A program made the translations under genes and the position numbers. Shown piece by piece: positions 16,205-25,838 of a stretch of DNA of 64,000 bases. The DNA is taken from positions 186,001 to 250,000 of the forward strand of contig NZ_PRDW01000002.1 of the NCBI RefSeq assembly GCF_002927045.1, written 5' to 3'. The notes beneath the pieces were generated by a model. The model was not told the DNA's origin. It saw nothing but the letters and a program-made list of their open reading frames with translations, and did not search any database. The first letter of the stretch is position 1. Each line of letters opens with the position of its first letter. This DNA comes from Mycetohabitans endofungorum (lineage in GTDB: Bacteria > Pseudomonadota > Gammaproteobacteria > Burkholderiales > Burkholderiaceae).

Positions 16205-19200
16205 ATGGGCGTCGATCGCCTCCCGTTCGGATCGCAGGATCCGCTACTGTTCGGCTACCAGCTGTCAGACAAACTGCGCGCCACCCGTGGCCGCATCTTT
16301 CTCACCGGGACGCAGGCGCTGGTGCGGCTCGCGTTGATGCAAAGCGCGCTGGATAAGGCGCGGGGGCTCAATACGGCAGGGTTCATCAGCGGCTATCGCG
16401 GCTCGCCGCTGGGCATGGTGGACCAGCAATTGTGGAAGGCTAGGCCCTATCTCGATGCGAGTGGCATCCGCTTCTTGCCGGCCGTCAACGAGGAACTCGG
16501 TGGCACCGCGGTACTCGGCACGCAGCGCGTGGAGGCCGACCCGCAGCGCACCGTCGACGGTGTGTTCGCGATGTGGTATGGCAAGGGCCCGGGCGTGGAT
16601 CGCGCCGGCGACGCGCTCAAGCACGGCAATGCATATGGCTCGTCGCCGCACGGCGGCGTGCTAGTGGTGGCCGGCGACGATCATGGCTGCGTGTCCTCGT
16701 CAATGCCGCACCAAAGCGACTTTACGATGATCGCGTGGCAGATGCCGATCGTCAATCCGGCGAATGTCGCCGACATGCTCGAGTTCGGCTTGTACGGCTG
16801 GGCACTGTCGCGATTTTCGGGAAACTGGGTCGGCTTCAAGGCGATTTCCGAGACGGTCGAATCGGGCTCGACCGTGGACCTGGACGCGTTGCGAACCGAA
16901 TGGTCTGCGCCGGCCGACTATGTCAGCCCGCCGCACGGGCTACACAACCGCTGGCCCGATCTGCCGAGCCTGGTCATCGAGGCGCGCATGGCGGCCAAGC
17001 TCGACGCGGTCAGACATTTTGCGCGTGTCAACAGCATCGACAAGTGGGTGGCGCGCAGTAAGCATGCGAACGTGGGCATCGTCACGTGCGGCAAGGCACA
17101 CCTGGACCTGATGGAAGCTTTGCGGCGGCTCGGGCTCACGGTGCAGGATCTGGACGCCGCTGGTGTTCGCATTTACAAAGTCGGCCTGTCGTTCCCGCTC
17201 GAGATGACCCGCATTGACGCCTTCGTCAACGGGCTGTCAGAAGTACTCGTGATCGAGGAAAAGGGACCGGTCGTCGAGCAGCAGATCAAGGATGACTTGT
17301 TCAACCGCCGCGCCGATGCGCGGCCCGTGGTAATCGGTAAGCACGATGCGCAGGGGCGGCCATTGCTGTCGGCGCTCGGCGAGCTGCGTCCGTCGCGTGT
17401 GCTGCCGGTATTCGCCGATTGGTTGGCACGCCACAAGCCGGCGTTGGACCGCCGCGAGCGGGTGGTCGAACTGGTCGCGCCGCAGATCTTGTCGAACGCG
17501 GCCGATGCGGTGCGCCGGGTGCCGTATTTTTGTTCCGGCTGTCCACATAATACGTCGACCCGCGTGCCGCAGGGGTCGATCGCGCAGGCGGGCATTGGCT
17601 GCCACTTCATGGCCTCGTGGATGGAGCGGGATACGACCGGGCTGATCCAGATGGGCGGCGAGGGGGTGGATTGGACCGCGCACTCGATGTTCACGAAGAC
17701 GCCGCACGTATTCCAGAATCTGGGCGATGGCACGTATTTCCATTCCGGCTTGCTGGCGATTCGCCAGGCGGTGGCGGCGCGTACGAATATCACGTACAAA
17801 ATCCTGTACAACGATGCCGTCGCGATGACCGGCGGGCAACCCGTGGACGGCAGTATCTCCGTGCCGCAGATCGCGCGGCAGGTCGAGGCCGAGGGCATTG
17901 CAGCGCTCGTCGTGGTCAGCGATGAACCGCAGAAATACCAGGGGCACGAGGGGCTGTTTCCGCGCGGCACCACGTTTCACTCCCGCGCGCAACTCGATGA
18001 GGTGCAGCGTTGCCTGCGCGACACGCCCGGTGTCACCGTGTTGATCTACGACCAGACCTGTGCCGCCGAGAAGCGGCGTCGTCGTAAGAAGGGCGAGTTC
18101 CCTGATCCGGATCAGCGCCTGTTCATCAACGAGGCGGTGTGCGAGGGATGTGGCGATTGCGGCGTGCAGTCCAATTGCCTGTCCGTCGAGCCGCTGGAGA
18201 CACCGTTGGGACGCAAGCGCCGCATCGAGCAATCATCGTGCAACAAGGACTACTCGTGTGTAAACGGCTTCTGCCCGAGCTTTGTGACCGTGCGTGGCGC
18301 GAAGCTGAAGCAGCCGGCCGGCACCGCATTTGACGTCGACGCACTATCCGCGGTGGTGGCGCGGCTGCCACGGCCGGCAATGCCATTGGGCAATGCACCG
18401 TACGACATTCTGGTGGCCGGCGTGGGCGGCACGGGCGTGGTCACCGTGGGTGCGCTGATCTCGATGGCTGCGCACCTGGAGCGCAAGAGTGCATCGGTGC
18501 TCGATTTCATGGGATTCGCGCAAAAAGGTGGCGCGGTGCTGTCGTTCGTGCGGTTTGCCGCGACCGACGCGCTGCTGAACCAGGTGCGTATTGATACACA
18601 GCAGGCCGACTTGCTGCTGGCCTGCGACATGGTCGTTGGCGCGGGCGCCGACGCACTGCAAACGGTCCGGCATGGCCGTACCCGCATCATCGTCAACACC
18701 CATCCCATCCCAACCGCTTCGTTTGTCGGCAATCCCGACGCAGACCTTCATGCGCCAGCGTTGCTCGATAAGATGCGCTACGCAGCAGGTGACGAGCGAT
18801 TCGAGACCTGCGATGCGCAGGCGCTCGCGCAACGGTTTCTCGGCGACAGGATTGGCTCCAACGTCCTGATGCTCGGCTATGCGTGGCAGCGTGGCCTCGT
18901 GCCGGTGTCACTCGATGCGCTGCTGCGCGCGATCGAGTTGAACAACGTCGCGGTCAACGCGAACAAGTTGGCATTCTCGCTCGGTCGGGTCGCCGCCGCA
19001 GATGCGGCAGCGCTCGACGGACTGCTTCATACGCCGCGTGCCGAGGCCCCGACGCTGCCGTTCTCGGTGACGCCCGATTTGGCCACCGACGTGGACGCTG
19101 TGATCGCCGATCGCCAGGCCCGGCTGCTCGCCTATGGCGGGGCGCGGTACGTCGCGCGCTTTTGCGCGTTGCTCGACAAGGTGCGTGATGCGGAGCGGCG

Positions 19201-19837
19201 CCTGGTGCCCGGCGGCGCGGCAGCTGGGCACCGCAGTGAACCGTTGACGCGTGCGGTGGCGACGACCTTCTTCAAGCTGTTGGCCGTCAAAGACGAATAC
19301 GAGGTCGCGCGCCTCTATAGCGACGGCACATTCCGGCAGGCGCTGCAGGCGCAATTCGACGGTGTGGCGGGACGCGATTTCCGTATCGAGTTCAACATGG
19401 CGCCCCCGGCACTCACGCACGCGGCTCTCGGGCAGCGGCCGAAGAAGGTGCGCCTTGGCCAATGGATGTGGCCTGTACTCGGTGTACTGGCCCGGCTCAA
19501 GGGATTGCGTGGCACGCCGCTGGATCCGTTCGGCAGGACGCTGGAAAGGCGCATGGAGCGGCAACTCGCGTTGGACTATGAGTCCAGCATCGATGCGCTG
19601 CTCGGCGCGCTTTCACCCGATACGTTGTCCGACGCGGTACGGCTGGCCGAAGTCATGCAGCAAGTGCGTGGCTATGGACCGATCAAGCTCGCCAGCGTGG
19701 TGGCAGCCAAGGCCCGCGAGCGCGCGCTCGCGCGGCGGCTTGGCATCGAGCCGGCGACCGGCGACGCGGTGCGGGCCGCGCTCGAGCAGGCACCCGCGAC
19801 CGGCGCGTTGCGCGGCATACCGGTGGTGGCGCGCTGA
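16205..19837 (+). CDS. Indolepyruvate ferredoxin oxidoreductase, fused alpha-beta type
   Basis: A 1210-residue enzyme that decarboxylates aryl- and branched 2-oxo acids to acyl-CoA with ferredoxin as acceptor. The ATG at 16205 follows CAGGAGA. Order: the pyruvate-ferredoxin oxidoreductase-like N domain (GFISGYRGSPLGMVDQQLW), the TPP-binding domain with FCSGCPHNTSTRVPQGS and GGEGVDWTAHSMF, an iron-sulfur segment CEGCGDCGVQSNC followed by CNKDYSCVNGFCPS, and a gamma/beta domain starting VAGVGGTGVVTVGALI. Length and order match the single-chain form of beta-proteobacteria. A stump of an antiporter gene follows directly. Confidence 0.92.
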   Translation: MGVDRLPFGSQDPLLFGYQLSDKLRATRGRIFLTGTQALVRLALMQSALDKARGLNTAGFISGYRGSPLGMVDQQLWKARPYLDASGIRFLPAVNEELGGTAVLGTQRVEADPQRTVDGVFAMWYGKGPGVDRAGDALKHGNAYGSSPHGGVLVVAGDDHGCVSSSMPHQSDFTMIAWQMPIVNPANVADMLEFGLYGWALSRFSGNWVGFKAISETVESGSTVDLDALRTEWSAPADYVSPPHGLHNRWPDLPSLVIEARMAAKLDAVRHFARVNSIDKWVARSKHANVGIVTCGKAHLDLMEALRRLGLTVQDLDAAGVRIYKVGLSFPLEMTRIDAFVNGLSEVLVIEEKGPVVEQQIKDDLFNRRADARPVVIGKHDAQGRPLLSALGELRPSRVLPVFADWLARHKPALDRRERVVELVAPQILSNAADAVRRVPYFCSGCPHNTSTRVPQGSIAQAGIGCHFMASWMERDTTGLIQMGGEGVDWTAHSMFTKTPHVFQNLGDGTYFHSGLLAIRQAVAARTNITYKILYNDAVAMTGGQPVDGSISVPQIARQVEAEGIAALVVVSDEPQKYQGHEGLFPRGTTFHSRAQLDEVQRCLRDTPGVTVLIYDQTCAAEKRRRRKKGEFPDPDQRLFINEAVCEGCGDCGVQSNCLSVEPLETPLGRKRRIEQSSCNKDYSCVNGFCPSFVTVRGAKLKQPAGTAFDVDALSAVVARLPRPAMPLGNAPYDILVAGVGGTGVVTVGALISMAAHLERKSASVLDFMGFAQKGGAVLSFVRFAATDALLNQVRIDTQQADLLLACDMVVGAGADALQTVRHGRTRIIVNTHPIPTASFVGNPDADLHAPALLDKMRYAAGDERFETCDAQALAQRFLGDRIGSNVLMLGYAWQRGLVPVSLDALLRAIELNNVAVNANKLAFSLGRVAAADAAALDGLLHTPRAEAPTLPFSVTPDLATDVDAVIADRQARLLAYGGARYVARFCALLDKVRDAERRLVPGGAAAGHRSEPLTRAVATTFFKLLAVKDEYEVARLYSDGTFRQALQAQFDGVAGRDFRIEFNMAPPALTHAALGQRPKKVRLGQWMWPVLGVLARLKGLRGTPLDPFGRTLERRMERQLALDYESSIDALLGALSPDTLSDAVRLAEVMQQVRGYGPIKLASVVAAKARERALARRLGIEPATGDAVRAALEQAPATGALRGIPVVAR

Positions 19838-19838
19838 T

Positions 19839-20207
19839 TTGTCAGCCGCGAGCGTGGCGGCCGCTGACGCGGCGATCCGCGCAATCGACGGCGAGCTGAC
19901 GTCACTGAGCGCCGGCGAGGACACCGCACGCGCAGCGGTTGCCGGCGACGTGGCGGCGCGCCTGTGCGACGCATACCGGCATCGTAAGACCAGGTTGGGC
20001 GAGGAGCAGGCGCAACGGCAGCAGGCACGACTCACCGAGAGCGTCGAGGTGCAGATGCGCTTTGCCGCGATGCGCGCGGAGCGCATCGCGCTGGTGCGGT
20101 TGCGCGGGGCCAATCGGATCAACGACGTGACGCTGAACAAGCTGATTCGCGAGATCGACCTGTCCGAGGCGGCGCTATCCACGCGCGCCGGTAAGCGGCG
20201 GTTATGA
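19839..20207 (+). pseudogene. Na+/H+ antiporter (CPA1 type) C-terminal remnant
   Basis: Beginning right after the oxidoreductase stop, one frame runs 122 residues to a TGA at 20207. It is a charged helical region ending MRAERIALVRLRGANRINDV, then LNKLIREIDLSEAAL. That R-I-N-D-x-x-L-x-x-L-x-R-E-x-D-L-x-E-A pattern is the usual C-terminal tail of bacterial CPA1-family Na+/H+ exchangers. The membrane domain (some 400 residues) is absent and there is no start codon with a ribosome site, so this is a deletion stump. Confidence 0.55.
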
Positions 20208-20232
20208 TGGCGGGCGCGTACAACGATGAGCG

Positions 20233-20299
20233 AACAACGGCAACCAAACAACGACAACCAAACAACGACAATCAACAACGACAATCAACAACGACAATC
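20233..20299 (+). repeat. Tandem CAA-rich repeat, five 13-14 base units
   Basis: Two 14-base units (AACAACGGCAACCA, AACAACGACAACCA) are followed by three identical 13-base units AACAACGACAATC. The array ends one base before the AAGGA ribosome site of the uracil permease gene, so it lies in that gene's 5' leader. C/A-rich, unstructured leaders can promote initiation. Confidence 0.85.
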
Positions 20300-20313
20300 A
20301 AAGGATAGCCTTT

Positions 20314-21621
20314 ATGTTCGATTCCTACTTTCCATGCTGGCGTAGGGTCAGCGGCGCAGCCGGGCGCTCCAGCGCGTCGCCCGGCGTCATTGCACCCGAC
20401 GAGCGGCTGCCGGTCGCGCAGACGCTGGCGATGGGCGTGCAGCATGTGGTCGCGATGTTCGGCTCGACCGTGCTCGCACCGTTGTTGATGGGATTCGATC
20501 CGAACCTGTGCGTCCTGATGTCGGGTATCGGCACGCTGCTGTTTTTTGTGCTGGTCGGCGGCCGCGTGCCGAGTTACCTTGGATCGAGTTTCGCGTTCAT
20601 TGGACTGGTGATCGCCGCCACGGGCTACACTGGGCAGGGTCCGAATCCGAACGTGCCGGTCGCGCTGGGCGGCATCGTCGCGTGCGGCGTCGTCTATACG
20701 GCGATCGGGCTGTGGGTGACCGTGGTCGGCACGAGTTGGATCGAGAAGCTGATGCCGCCAGTGGTCACCGGCGCGGTGGTGGCCGTGATCGGCCTGAACC
20801 TCGCGCCGATCGCGGTCAAGGGCGTCACGTCGACGACATTCGATGTGGTGATGGCGTTGCTGACCGTGGTCACTGTCGGCGCAATCGCCGTGTTCACGCG
20901 CGGCATCGTGCAACGGCTGTTGATCCTCGTCGGACTGGCGCTCGCCTATGCGATGTATGCGCTCGTCACCAACGGGCTTGGGCTGGGCAAGCCGATCGAC
21001 TTTTCGGTCATCGCTCATGCCGCCTGGTTTGGGATGCCGCGATTCGCGACGCCGGTATTCCAAATGCCGGCGATGTCGCTGCTGGCGCCGGTCGCGGTGA
21101 TCCTGGTCGCGGAGAACCTTGGTCACATCAAGGCGGTCGGCGCAATGACCGACCAGAACCTGGACCGATATATTGGCCGTGCGTTCGTCGGCGACGGCTT
21201 GGCCACTATCGTGTCGGGCCTCGCTGGCGGTACTGGCGTGACGACATACGCGGAGAATATCGGCGTGATGGCCGCCACAAAGATCTACTCGACGCTCGTA
21301 TTCGTGGTGGCCGCGCTGATCGCGGTCATGCTCGGTTTCTCGCCGAAGTTCGGTGCGGTCATCGCGACGATCCCGGGCCCCGTACTCGGCGGCGTATCGA
21401 TCGTCGTATTCGGGCTGATCGCGGTGACCGGCGCGCGCATTTGGGTCGAGAACCGCGTCGATTTCACCGAAAACCGTAATCTGATCGTGGCCGCAGTCAC
21501 GCTGGTGCTGGGCACGGGCGACTTTACGGTGCACCTGGGCAACTTCGCGCTCGGCGGCATCGGCACCGCGACGTTCGGCGCCGTCTTGCTGTACGCGCTG
21601 TTGCGCCGGCACGGGCGCTAG
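20314..21621 (+). CDS. uraA: NCS2 uracil-xanthine permease (UraA type)
   Basis: A 435-residue inner-membrane transporter with about 12-14 helices. The ATG at 20314 has AAGGA 8 bases before it. Motifs are of the nucleobase:cation symporter-2 family: QHVVAMFGSTVLAPLLMG, VILVAENLGHIKAV (the substrate-binding Glu/His of UraA) and GGTGVTTYAENIGVMAATK, with TTY-x-ENIGVM characteristic of uracil rather than xanthine permeases. It brings uracil in with protons for salvage. No salvage enzymes adjoin. The leader carries a CAA-rich tandem array. Confidence 0.88.
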   Translation: MFDSYFPCWRRVSGAAGRSSASPGVIAPDERLPVAQTLAMGVQHVVAMFGSTVLAPLLMGFDPNLCVLMSGIGTLLFFVLVGGRVPSYLGSSFAFIGLVIAATGYTGQGPNPNVPVALGGIVACGVVYTAIGLWVTVVGTSWIEKLMPPVVTGAVVAVIGLNLAPIAVKGVTSTTFDVVMALLTVVTVGAIAVFTRGIVQRLLILVGLALAYAMYALVTNGLGLGKPIDFSVIAHAAWFGMPRFATPVFQMPAMSLLAPVAVILVAENLGHIKAVGAMTDQNLDRYIGRAFVGDGLATIVSGLAGGTGVTTYAENIGVMAATKIYSTLVFVVAALIAVMLGFSPKFGAVIATIPGPVLGGVSIVVFGLIAVTGARIWVENRVDFTENRNLIVAAVTLVLGTGDFTVHLGNFALGGIGTATFGAVLLYALLRRHGR

Positions 21622-21713
21622 CACGCCTGCCGGCGTTAGTACCCGCGCTCCCGTTGTACGATGCCAGCGACCGGCTCATCGCGCTCGAGCACCGCACCGC
21701 GACCGGCGGCCAT

Positions 21714-23105
21714 TCAGACCGTCTTCGAGTACTGCACCGCGACGCTGGAGGTATCCACATAGCGGTCGAACGTCATGCAGATATTGCGAATCAGCAGCCG
21801 GCCGCGCATCGGCACGACGATGCTCTCGTCGTCCACCGACACCAGCCCGTCGGCTTGCAGTGCACGCAGGCGCTCCAGCTCCTGCTCGAAATACGACGAG
21901 AAGCGTATGCCGTACGTTGCCTCGACCTGCGCGAAGCGCAAGGAGAATGCACACATCAATTGCCCTATCACGTCCCGTCGCAGCTGATCATCGGCGCTCA
22001 GCCGCCAGCCACGAGAAAGCGGCAGCTCACCGCGGCGCACCCGAGCCTCGTAGCGCTCGACGTCCTTTTCGTTTTGCGCGTAGACATCGTCGATGCGGCC
22101 AATCGATGACGCACCGATGCCCAATACGTCGCAGTCAGCGTGGGTGCTGTAGCCTTGAAAGTTGCGGTGCAGCGTGCCGTTGCGTTGCGCGATCGCCAGC
22201 TCGTCGTCCGGCCGGGCAAAATGATCCATCCCGATATAGACGTAGCCGGCGTCGCTGAGCCGTTCGATTACTAACTGCAGGATCGCCAGCCGCTGCGCGG
22301 GCGATGGCAGCGCGTTCGAATCGATCTGGCGCTGCATTTTGAACAGATGCGGCAGGTGGGAGTAAGCGAACACCGACAGCCGGTCCGGCGCAAGTTCGAT
22401 GATGGTGTCGAGCGTGCGCACATAGCTCGATACCGTCTGGTGCGGCAACCCATAGATCAAATCGACGCTGATCGACTTGTAGCCACTCTCGCGTGCCTGG
22501 CGGATCGCGTCGGCTGTCATCTCGTGTGGCTGGATCCGGTTGACCGCTTGCTGCACGAGCGGATCGAAATCCTGTACGCCCAGGCTCAGACGGTTGAAGC
22601 CCAGCTCGCGCAGCACTGCGATCGTCGAATCGTCAATCGCGCGAGGATCGATCTCGATTGAATACTCGACGTCATCCCAATCCGGCGTGAGGGTGAAATG
22701 CTCGCCGATCCAGTTCATCAACTGCGTGATCTGAAGCCGGCACAGGAACGTTGGCGTGCCGCCTCCCCAATGCAGTTGGCGTATCCGCCGGCCTTGTCCG
22801 AACAGCGCCGATTGCAGCGCAAGTTCTCGGTTCAGCGTTTCGACGTAGCTGTCGGCGCGGCTGCGGTTTTTCGTGATGACTTTGTTGCAGCCGCAGTAAA
22901 AGCAAACGGTGTCGCAAAATGGAATATGCACGTACAGGGATAAGTCCCCGCCGCGCGCATTGGACCGTTGGATGGCGCCTTGGTATGTTTCGACGTCCAG
23001 CGATGAATTGAACAACGCTGCGCTCGGATAGGACGTGTAGCGGGGGCCGTCGAGCGCGTAGCGGCCGATCAACTCGGCATCGAACAGGTCGCGGGTGGTC
23101 GTCAT
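21714..23105 (-). CDS. hemN: Oxygen-independent coproporphyrinogen III oxidase
   Basis: A 463-residue radical SAM enzyme that converts coproporphyrinogen III to protoporphyrinogen IX without oxygen. The ATG at 23105 (MTTTRDLFDAELIGRYALDG) matches the family N-terminus and has AAGGA upstream. The cluster-binding motif is HIPFCDTVCFYCGC (Cys64, 68, 71), followed by WGGGTPTFL and the HFARPDDELA segment of true HemN rather than HemW. Single gene on the minus strand. A near-consensus FNR site lies about 105 bases upstream of the ATG, which fits anaerobic induction. Confidence 0.93.
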   Translation of the reverse strand: MTTTRDLFDAELIGRYALDGPRYTSYPSAALFNSSLDVETYQGAIQRSNARGGDLSLYVHIPFCDTVCFYCGCNKVITKNRSRADSYVETLNRELALQSALFGQGRRIRQLHWGGGTPTFLCRLQITQLMNWIGEHFTLTPDWDDVEYSIEIDPRAIDDSTIAVLRELGFNRLSLGVQDFDPLVQQAVNRIQPHEMTADAIRQARESGYKSISVDLIYGLPHQTVSSYVRTLDTIIELAPDRLSVFAYSHLPHLFKMQRQIDSNALPSPAQRLAILQLVIERLSDAGYVYIGMDHFARPDDELAIAQRNGTLHRNFQGYSTHADCDVLGIGASSIGRIDDVYAQNEKDVERYEARVRRGELPLSRGWRLSADDQLRRDVIGQLMCAFSLRFAQVEATYGIRFSSYFEQELERLRALQADGLVSVDDESIVVPMRGRLLIRNICMTFDRYVDTSSVAVQYSKTV

Positions 23106-23210
23106 GCGGGTGATGTCCTTGTGCGGTGCGCGGTGGCTTGCTCCGGAGCCGGGCAGCGGCAACAAACTCCAGTCCATATACGAGTATGCCAGTGCCAGCG
23201 GTTTGGCCCA

Positions 23211-23224
23211 TTGACAGAAATCAA
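23211..23224 (-). promoter_or_regulatory. Candidate FNR/ANR-type site upstream of hemN
   Basis: TTGACAGAAATCAA matches the FNR consensus TTGAT-N4-ATCAA at 9 of 10 defined positions. It is centred about 112 bases before the hemN ATG. A second, looser dyad ATCAA-N6-TTGAT overlaps its right arm (23220-23235). The same region also lies upstream of the divergent sulfate-binding protein gene, so either gene could be the target. Confidence 0.5.
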
Positions 23225-23380
23225 ATCAGGTTGATCTCGGCATGGCGAGCGCCTATTTTGTGCCGACGGCATGCTCTAACGAAACGAGCTTTGCTATACA
23301 GAGCGGGCACAACAAGCGCTATGGTCTTCGACTGTCCTATTGGGGCTGGTTACAATGCGATTTTAGACCGGGGAAAGGGG

Positions 23381-24400
23381 ATGGAGATTCACCGTGCGAA
23401 ATGGCTCGTGTTGGCGGTGTGCCTGGTGTTAGCGCTGGCAGCGACGGGGGGCGTGCGTGCCGACGAGTCGCTGCTGAATGTGTCATATGACGTTACGCGC
23501 GAACTCTATGAGGATATCAACGCCAGCTTCGTCGCTAGTTATGCGAAAAGCACAGGCAAATCCATATCGATCAGGCAGTCGCACGGTGCATCAACTTCCC
23601 AGGCGTTGTCCGTGCTATACGGGCGGCAGGCCGATATCGTAACGATGAACCACCCAACGGATATCGATCTGCTCGTTCAGCGTGGGAAACTTTTACCTAA
23701 AAACTGGCGTACGCGGCTGCCGAATTTAAGCAGCCCTTATTCGACTACGGTGGTGTTCGTTGTGCGCAAGGGTAATCCGAAAAGGATTAGGGACTGGGAT
23801 GACCTCGCGCGGCCGGGTATTCAGGTCATTATTGTCCACCCCAAAACATCGGGTAACGGCCGCTATACCTATTTGGCTGCGTGGGGCTACAAACTGCAAC
23901 GGGGAGGGGATGACGCTCAGGCGAAGAAATTTGTGAAAGCGATCATGGCTGATACGCCGACGTTTGATACCGGGGGGCGAGGCGCAACGATGACGTTCAC
24001 GCAGCATGGTATCGGCGACGTACTCGTGACGTTCGAGAATGAAGTGGCTTCTATCATAGGTGGCGAAGGGGGAGAGAACTATGAAGCGATATATCCGTCG
24101 ATAAGCTTGCTTGTTGAGCCGCCGGTCGCCCTGGTGGACAAGGTCGTCGACGAGCGCAACACGCGTGAGCAAGCCCAGGCGTATCTCAATTACCTATGGT
24201 CGCCTGAGGCGCAGCAAATCATCGCAAATCACAATTTTCGACCACGCGACGCGACGATATTGGCGATGCATTCAGCGAAGTTTCCAGCAATTAAGACGTT
24301 TACTGTCGAACAGGTATTTGGTGGCTGGGCTAAAGCGGAGCAAACGCATTTTATCGACGGCGGAACGCTTGACGAAATAGTTCCAAAAAAGCGTCGATAG
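23381..24400 (+). CDS. Periplasmic sulfate/thiosulfate-binding protein (Sbp type), orphan
   Basis: A 339-residue protein with a signal peptide (hydrophobic residues 8-25, cleavage after VRADE region). The ATG at 23381 has GGGG close upstream; an in-frame start at 23320 is possible. The mature part carries LLNVSYDVTRELYEDINASF, the SHGASTSQALSV sulfate loop and ADIVTMNHPTDIDLL, all typical of CysP/Sbp. No CysT/W/A genes adjoin, so it would have to serve a transporter encoded elsewhere. Codon choice looks less GC-rich than that of the flanking genes, which may hint at acquisition. Confidence 0.85.
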   Translation: MEIHRAKWLVLAVCLVLALAATGGVRADESLLNVSYDVTRELYEDINASFVASYAKSTGKSISIRQSHGASTSQALSVLYGRQADIVTMNHPTDIDLLVQRGKLLPKNWRTRLPNLSSPYSTTVVFVVRKGNPKRIRDWDDLARPGIQVIIVHPKTSGNGRYTYLAAWGYKLQRGGDDAQAKKFVKAIMADTPTFDTGGRGATMTFTQHGIGDVLVTFENEVASIIGGEGGENYEAIYPSISLLVEPPVALVDKVVDERNTREQAQAYLNYLWSPEAQQIIANHNFRPRDATILAMHSAKFPAIKTFTVEQVFGGWAKAEQTHFIDGGTLDEIVPKKRR

Positions 24401-24490
24401 CGGCTTGAGATACACGGCGTGCAACATGAAGTGCCGCGCGCCGTTCAAGCCGGCTGCGGCTGCCTCCTGCGGCTATAGCCAGTACGAACG

Positions 24491-25564
24491 TTACGCGATG
24501 TGCAGTCCCAGCCGGGCGAACAGCGCGCGGTCCTTGGCCAGCTGCGGGTGCCCCGGTTCCAGCAAGGGGTCTGCGTAGAGTACGGCGTTGGCGCCGGCGA
24601 AAAAGCATAGCGCCTGCAGCGCATCGTCCATGTGCTCGCGTCCGGCCGACAGGCGGATCACTGCGGTGGGCATTGTGATGCGCGCGACGGCAATCGTGCG
24701 GACGAACTCGAACGGGTCGAGCGCCGTGGCATCGGCCTGCGGCGTGCCCTTCATGCGCATTAAAGCGTTGATTGGCACCGATTCTGGGTAGGGCGTCATG
24801 TTCGCCAGTTGTGCAATCAACCCGGCCCGGTCGCGGCGCGACTCGCCCAGCCCGACGATGCCGCCGCAGCACACCGCGATGCCTGCATTGCGCACTCGCT
24901 CGAGCGTGTCCAGGCGGTCCTGATAGGTGCGGGTCGAAATGATTTGCCCATAGAACTCGGGCGAGGTGTCGAGATTGTGGTTGTAGTAGTCCAGTCCCGC
25001 ATCGCGCAGTGCCTTGGCCTGCTCGTCGTTGAGCATGCCCAGCGTGGCGCAGGTCTGGAGCCCGAGCGCCTTAACGCCGCGGATCATCTCCAGGACCTTG
25101 TCCCAATGCCGCGCCTTTGGATTGCGCCATGCGGCGCTTATGCAGAACCGGCTCGCGCCGCTTTCCTTGGCCGCGCGGGCTGCACTGAGCACGTCGTGCA
25201 GCGACACGAGCGGCGCCGCGTTCAGTCCCATGCCAGGGTGAGCGGATGAGTGGCAGCGGGCGCAGTCTTCCTCACACCCGGCGTTTCTGATCGACAGCAG
25301 CGCTGACAGCTCGATGGCGTTCGGAGCGCAGTGGTCGCGATGTGTTTGCTGCGCGCGCAACAGCAGATCGCCCAGCGGCAATTCGTACAAGGCGGCGATG
25401 TCGCAGGTGCTCCAGCGCATGGTGTGCTGGTTAAGCGTGACATCGGTGGTACTGCTGCGTTCGACCCTCGCTGTACTGATGTCGGTCAGCGCGCATGTAT
25501 CTGAACCGCCCCGGGCAATGGACGCTGGCAGGCCAGTGTGGGCCGCGCTTTGGGTCATAGTCAT
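24491..25564 (-). CDS. bioB: Biotin synthase, sequence-divergent
   Basis: A 357-residue radical SAM protein that would insert sulfur into dethiobiotin. The N-terminal 50 residues are an extension without clear function. The [4Fe-4S] ligands are kept (Cys97, 101, 104), but their surroundings are altered: [12 protein letters not shown] instead of the near-universal [43 protein letters not shown] and RLSAGREHM are normal; the C-terminal [17 protein letters not shown] differs from the usual form. A bioD-like stump lies upstream in the same direction, consistent with a reduced bio operon. Activity as a biotin synthase is likely but not certain. Confidence 0.85.
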   Translation of the reverse strand: MTMTQSAAHTGLPASIARGGSDTCALTDISTARVERSSTTDVTLNQHTMRWSTCDIAALYELPLGDLLLRAQQTHRDHCAPNAIELSALLSIRNAGCEEDCARCHSSAHPGMGLNAAPLVSLHDVLSAARAAKESGASRFCISAAWRNPKARHWDKVLEMIRGVKALGLQTCATLGMLNDEQAKALRDAGLDYYNHNLDTSPEFYGQIISTRTYQDRLDTLERVRNAGIAVCCGGIVGLGESRRDRAGLIAQLANMTPYPESVPINALMRMKGTPQADATALDPFEFVRTIAVARITMPTAVIRLSAGREHMDDALQALCFFAGANAVLYADPLLEPGHPQLAKDRALFARLGLHIA

Positions 25565-25727
25565 CGGTCTATCCCCGTTTCTGTCGAATCCGCTCGAATG
25601 TGCGCGGATTGATGCACATCGGCCAGTTTCCCACGGGGGTATGTCCCAGGCAGCGCCGGTTGTCGGATTCCGTAAGCAGATTTACCAACGGGGTATGGTT
25701 CGCCGCCAAGGCCCGGACTAGCGCACG

Positions 25728-25838
25728 TCAGTGCCGAAGCCGCTCGAGCAATGCGTCGATATCGATGTACGTTGCCGCTTCATCGGCGCGCTTGCCGTCC
25801 AGGCGCGGGATCGTACCGAGCAGCGGCGCGCTGTACTG
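25728..25838 (-). pseudogene. bioD: Dethiobiotin synthetase (BioD) C-terminal remnant
   Basis: The last 36 codons before the stop at 25728 read QYSAPLLGTIPRL and end YIDIDALLERLRH, the form in which many BioD proteins end (cluster APLLG-x-x-P-x-L, then a D-x-D-x-L helix). The reading frame cannot be followed upstream with BioD-like sequence. The position, just upstream of bioB and on the same strand, matches the bioF-bioD-bioB order of Burkholderia. Short match, so moderate certainty. Confidence 0.45.

Noticed and set aside
20233-20299. CRISPR-like repeat array
   Set aside because: Units of 13-14 bases follow each other without spacers, so it is a simple tandem repeat.
20272-21624. 450-codon minus-strand ORF opposite the uracil permease
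   Set aside because: His/Arg/Asp-rich shadow caused by GC-rich third positions; the plus-strand permease accounts for the sequence and the ORF lacks a ribosome site.
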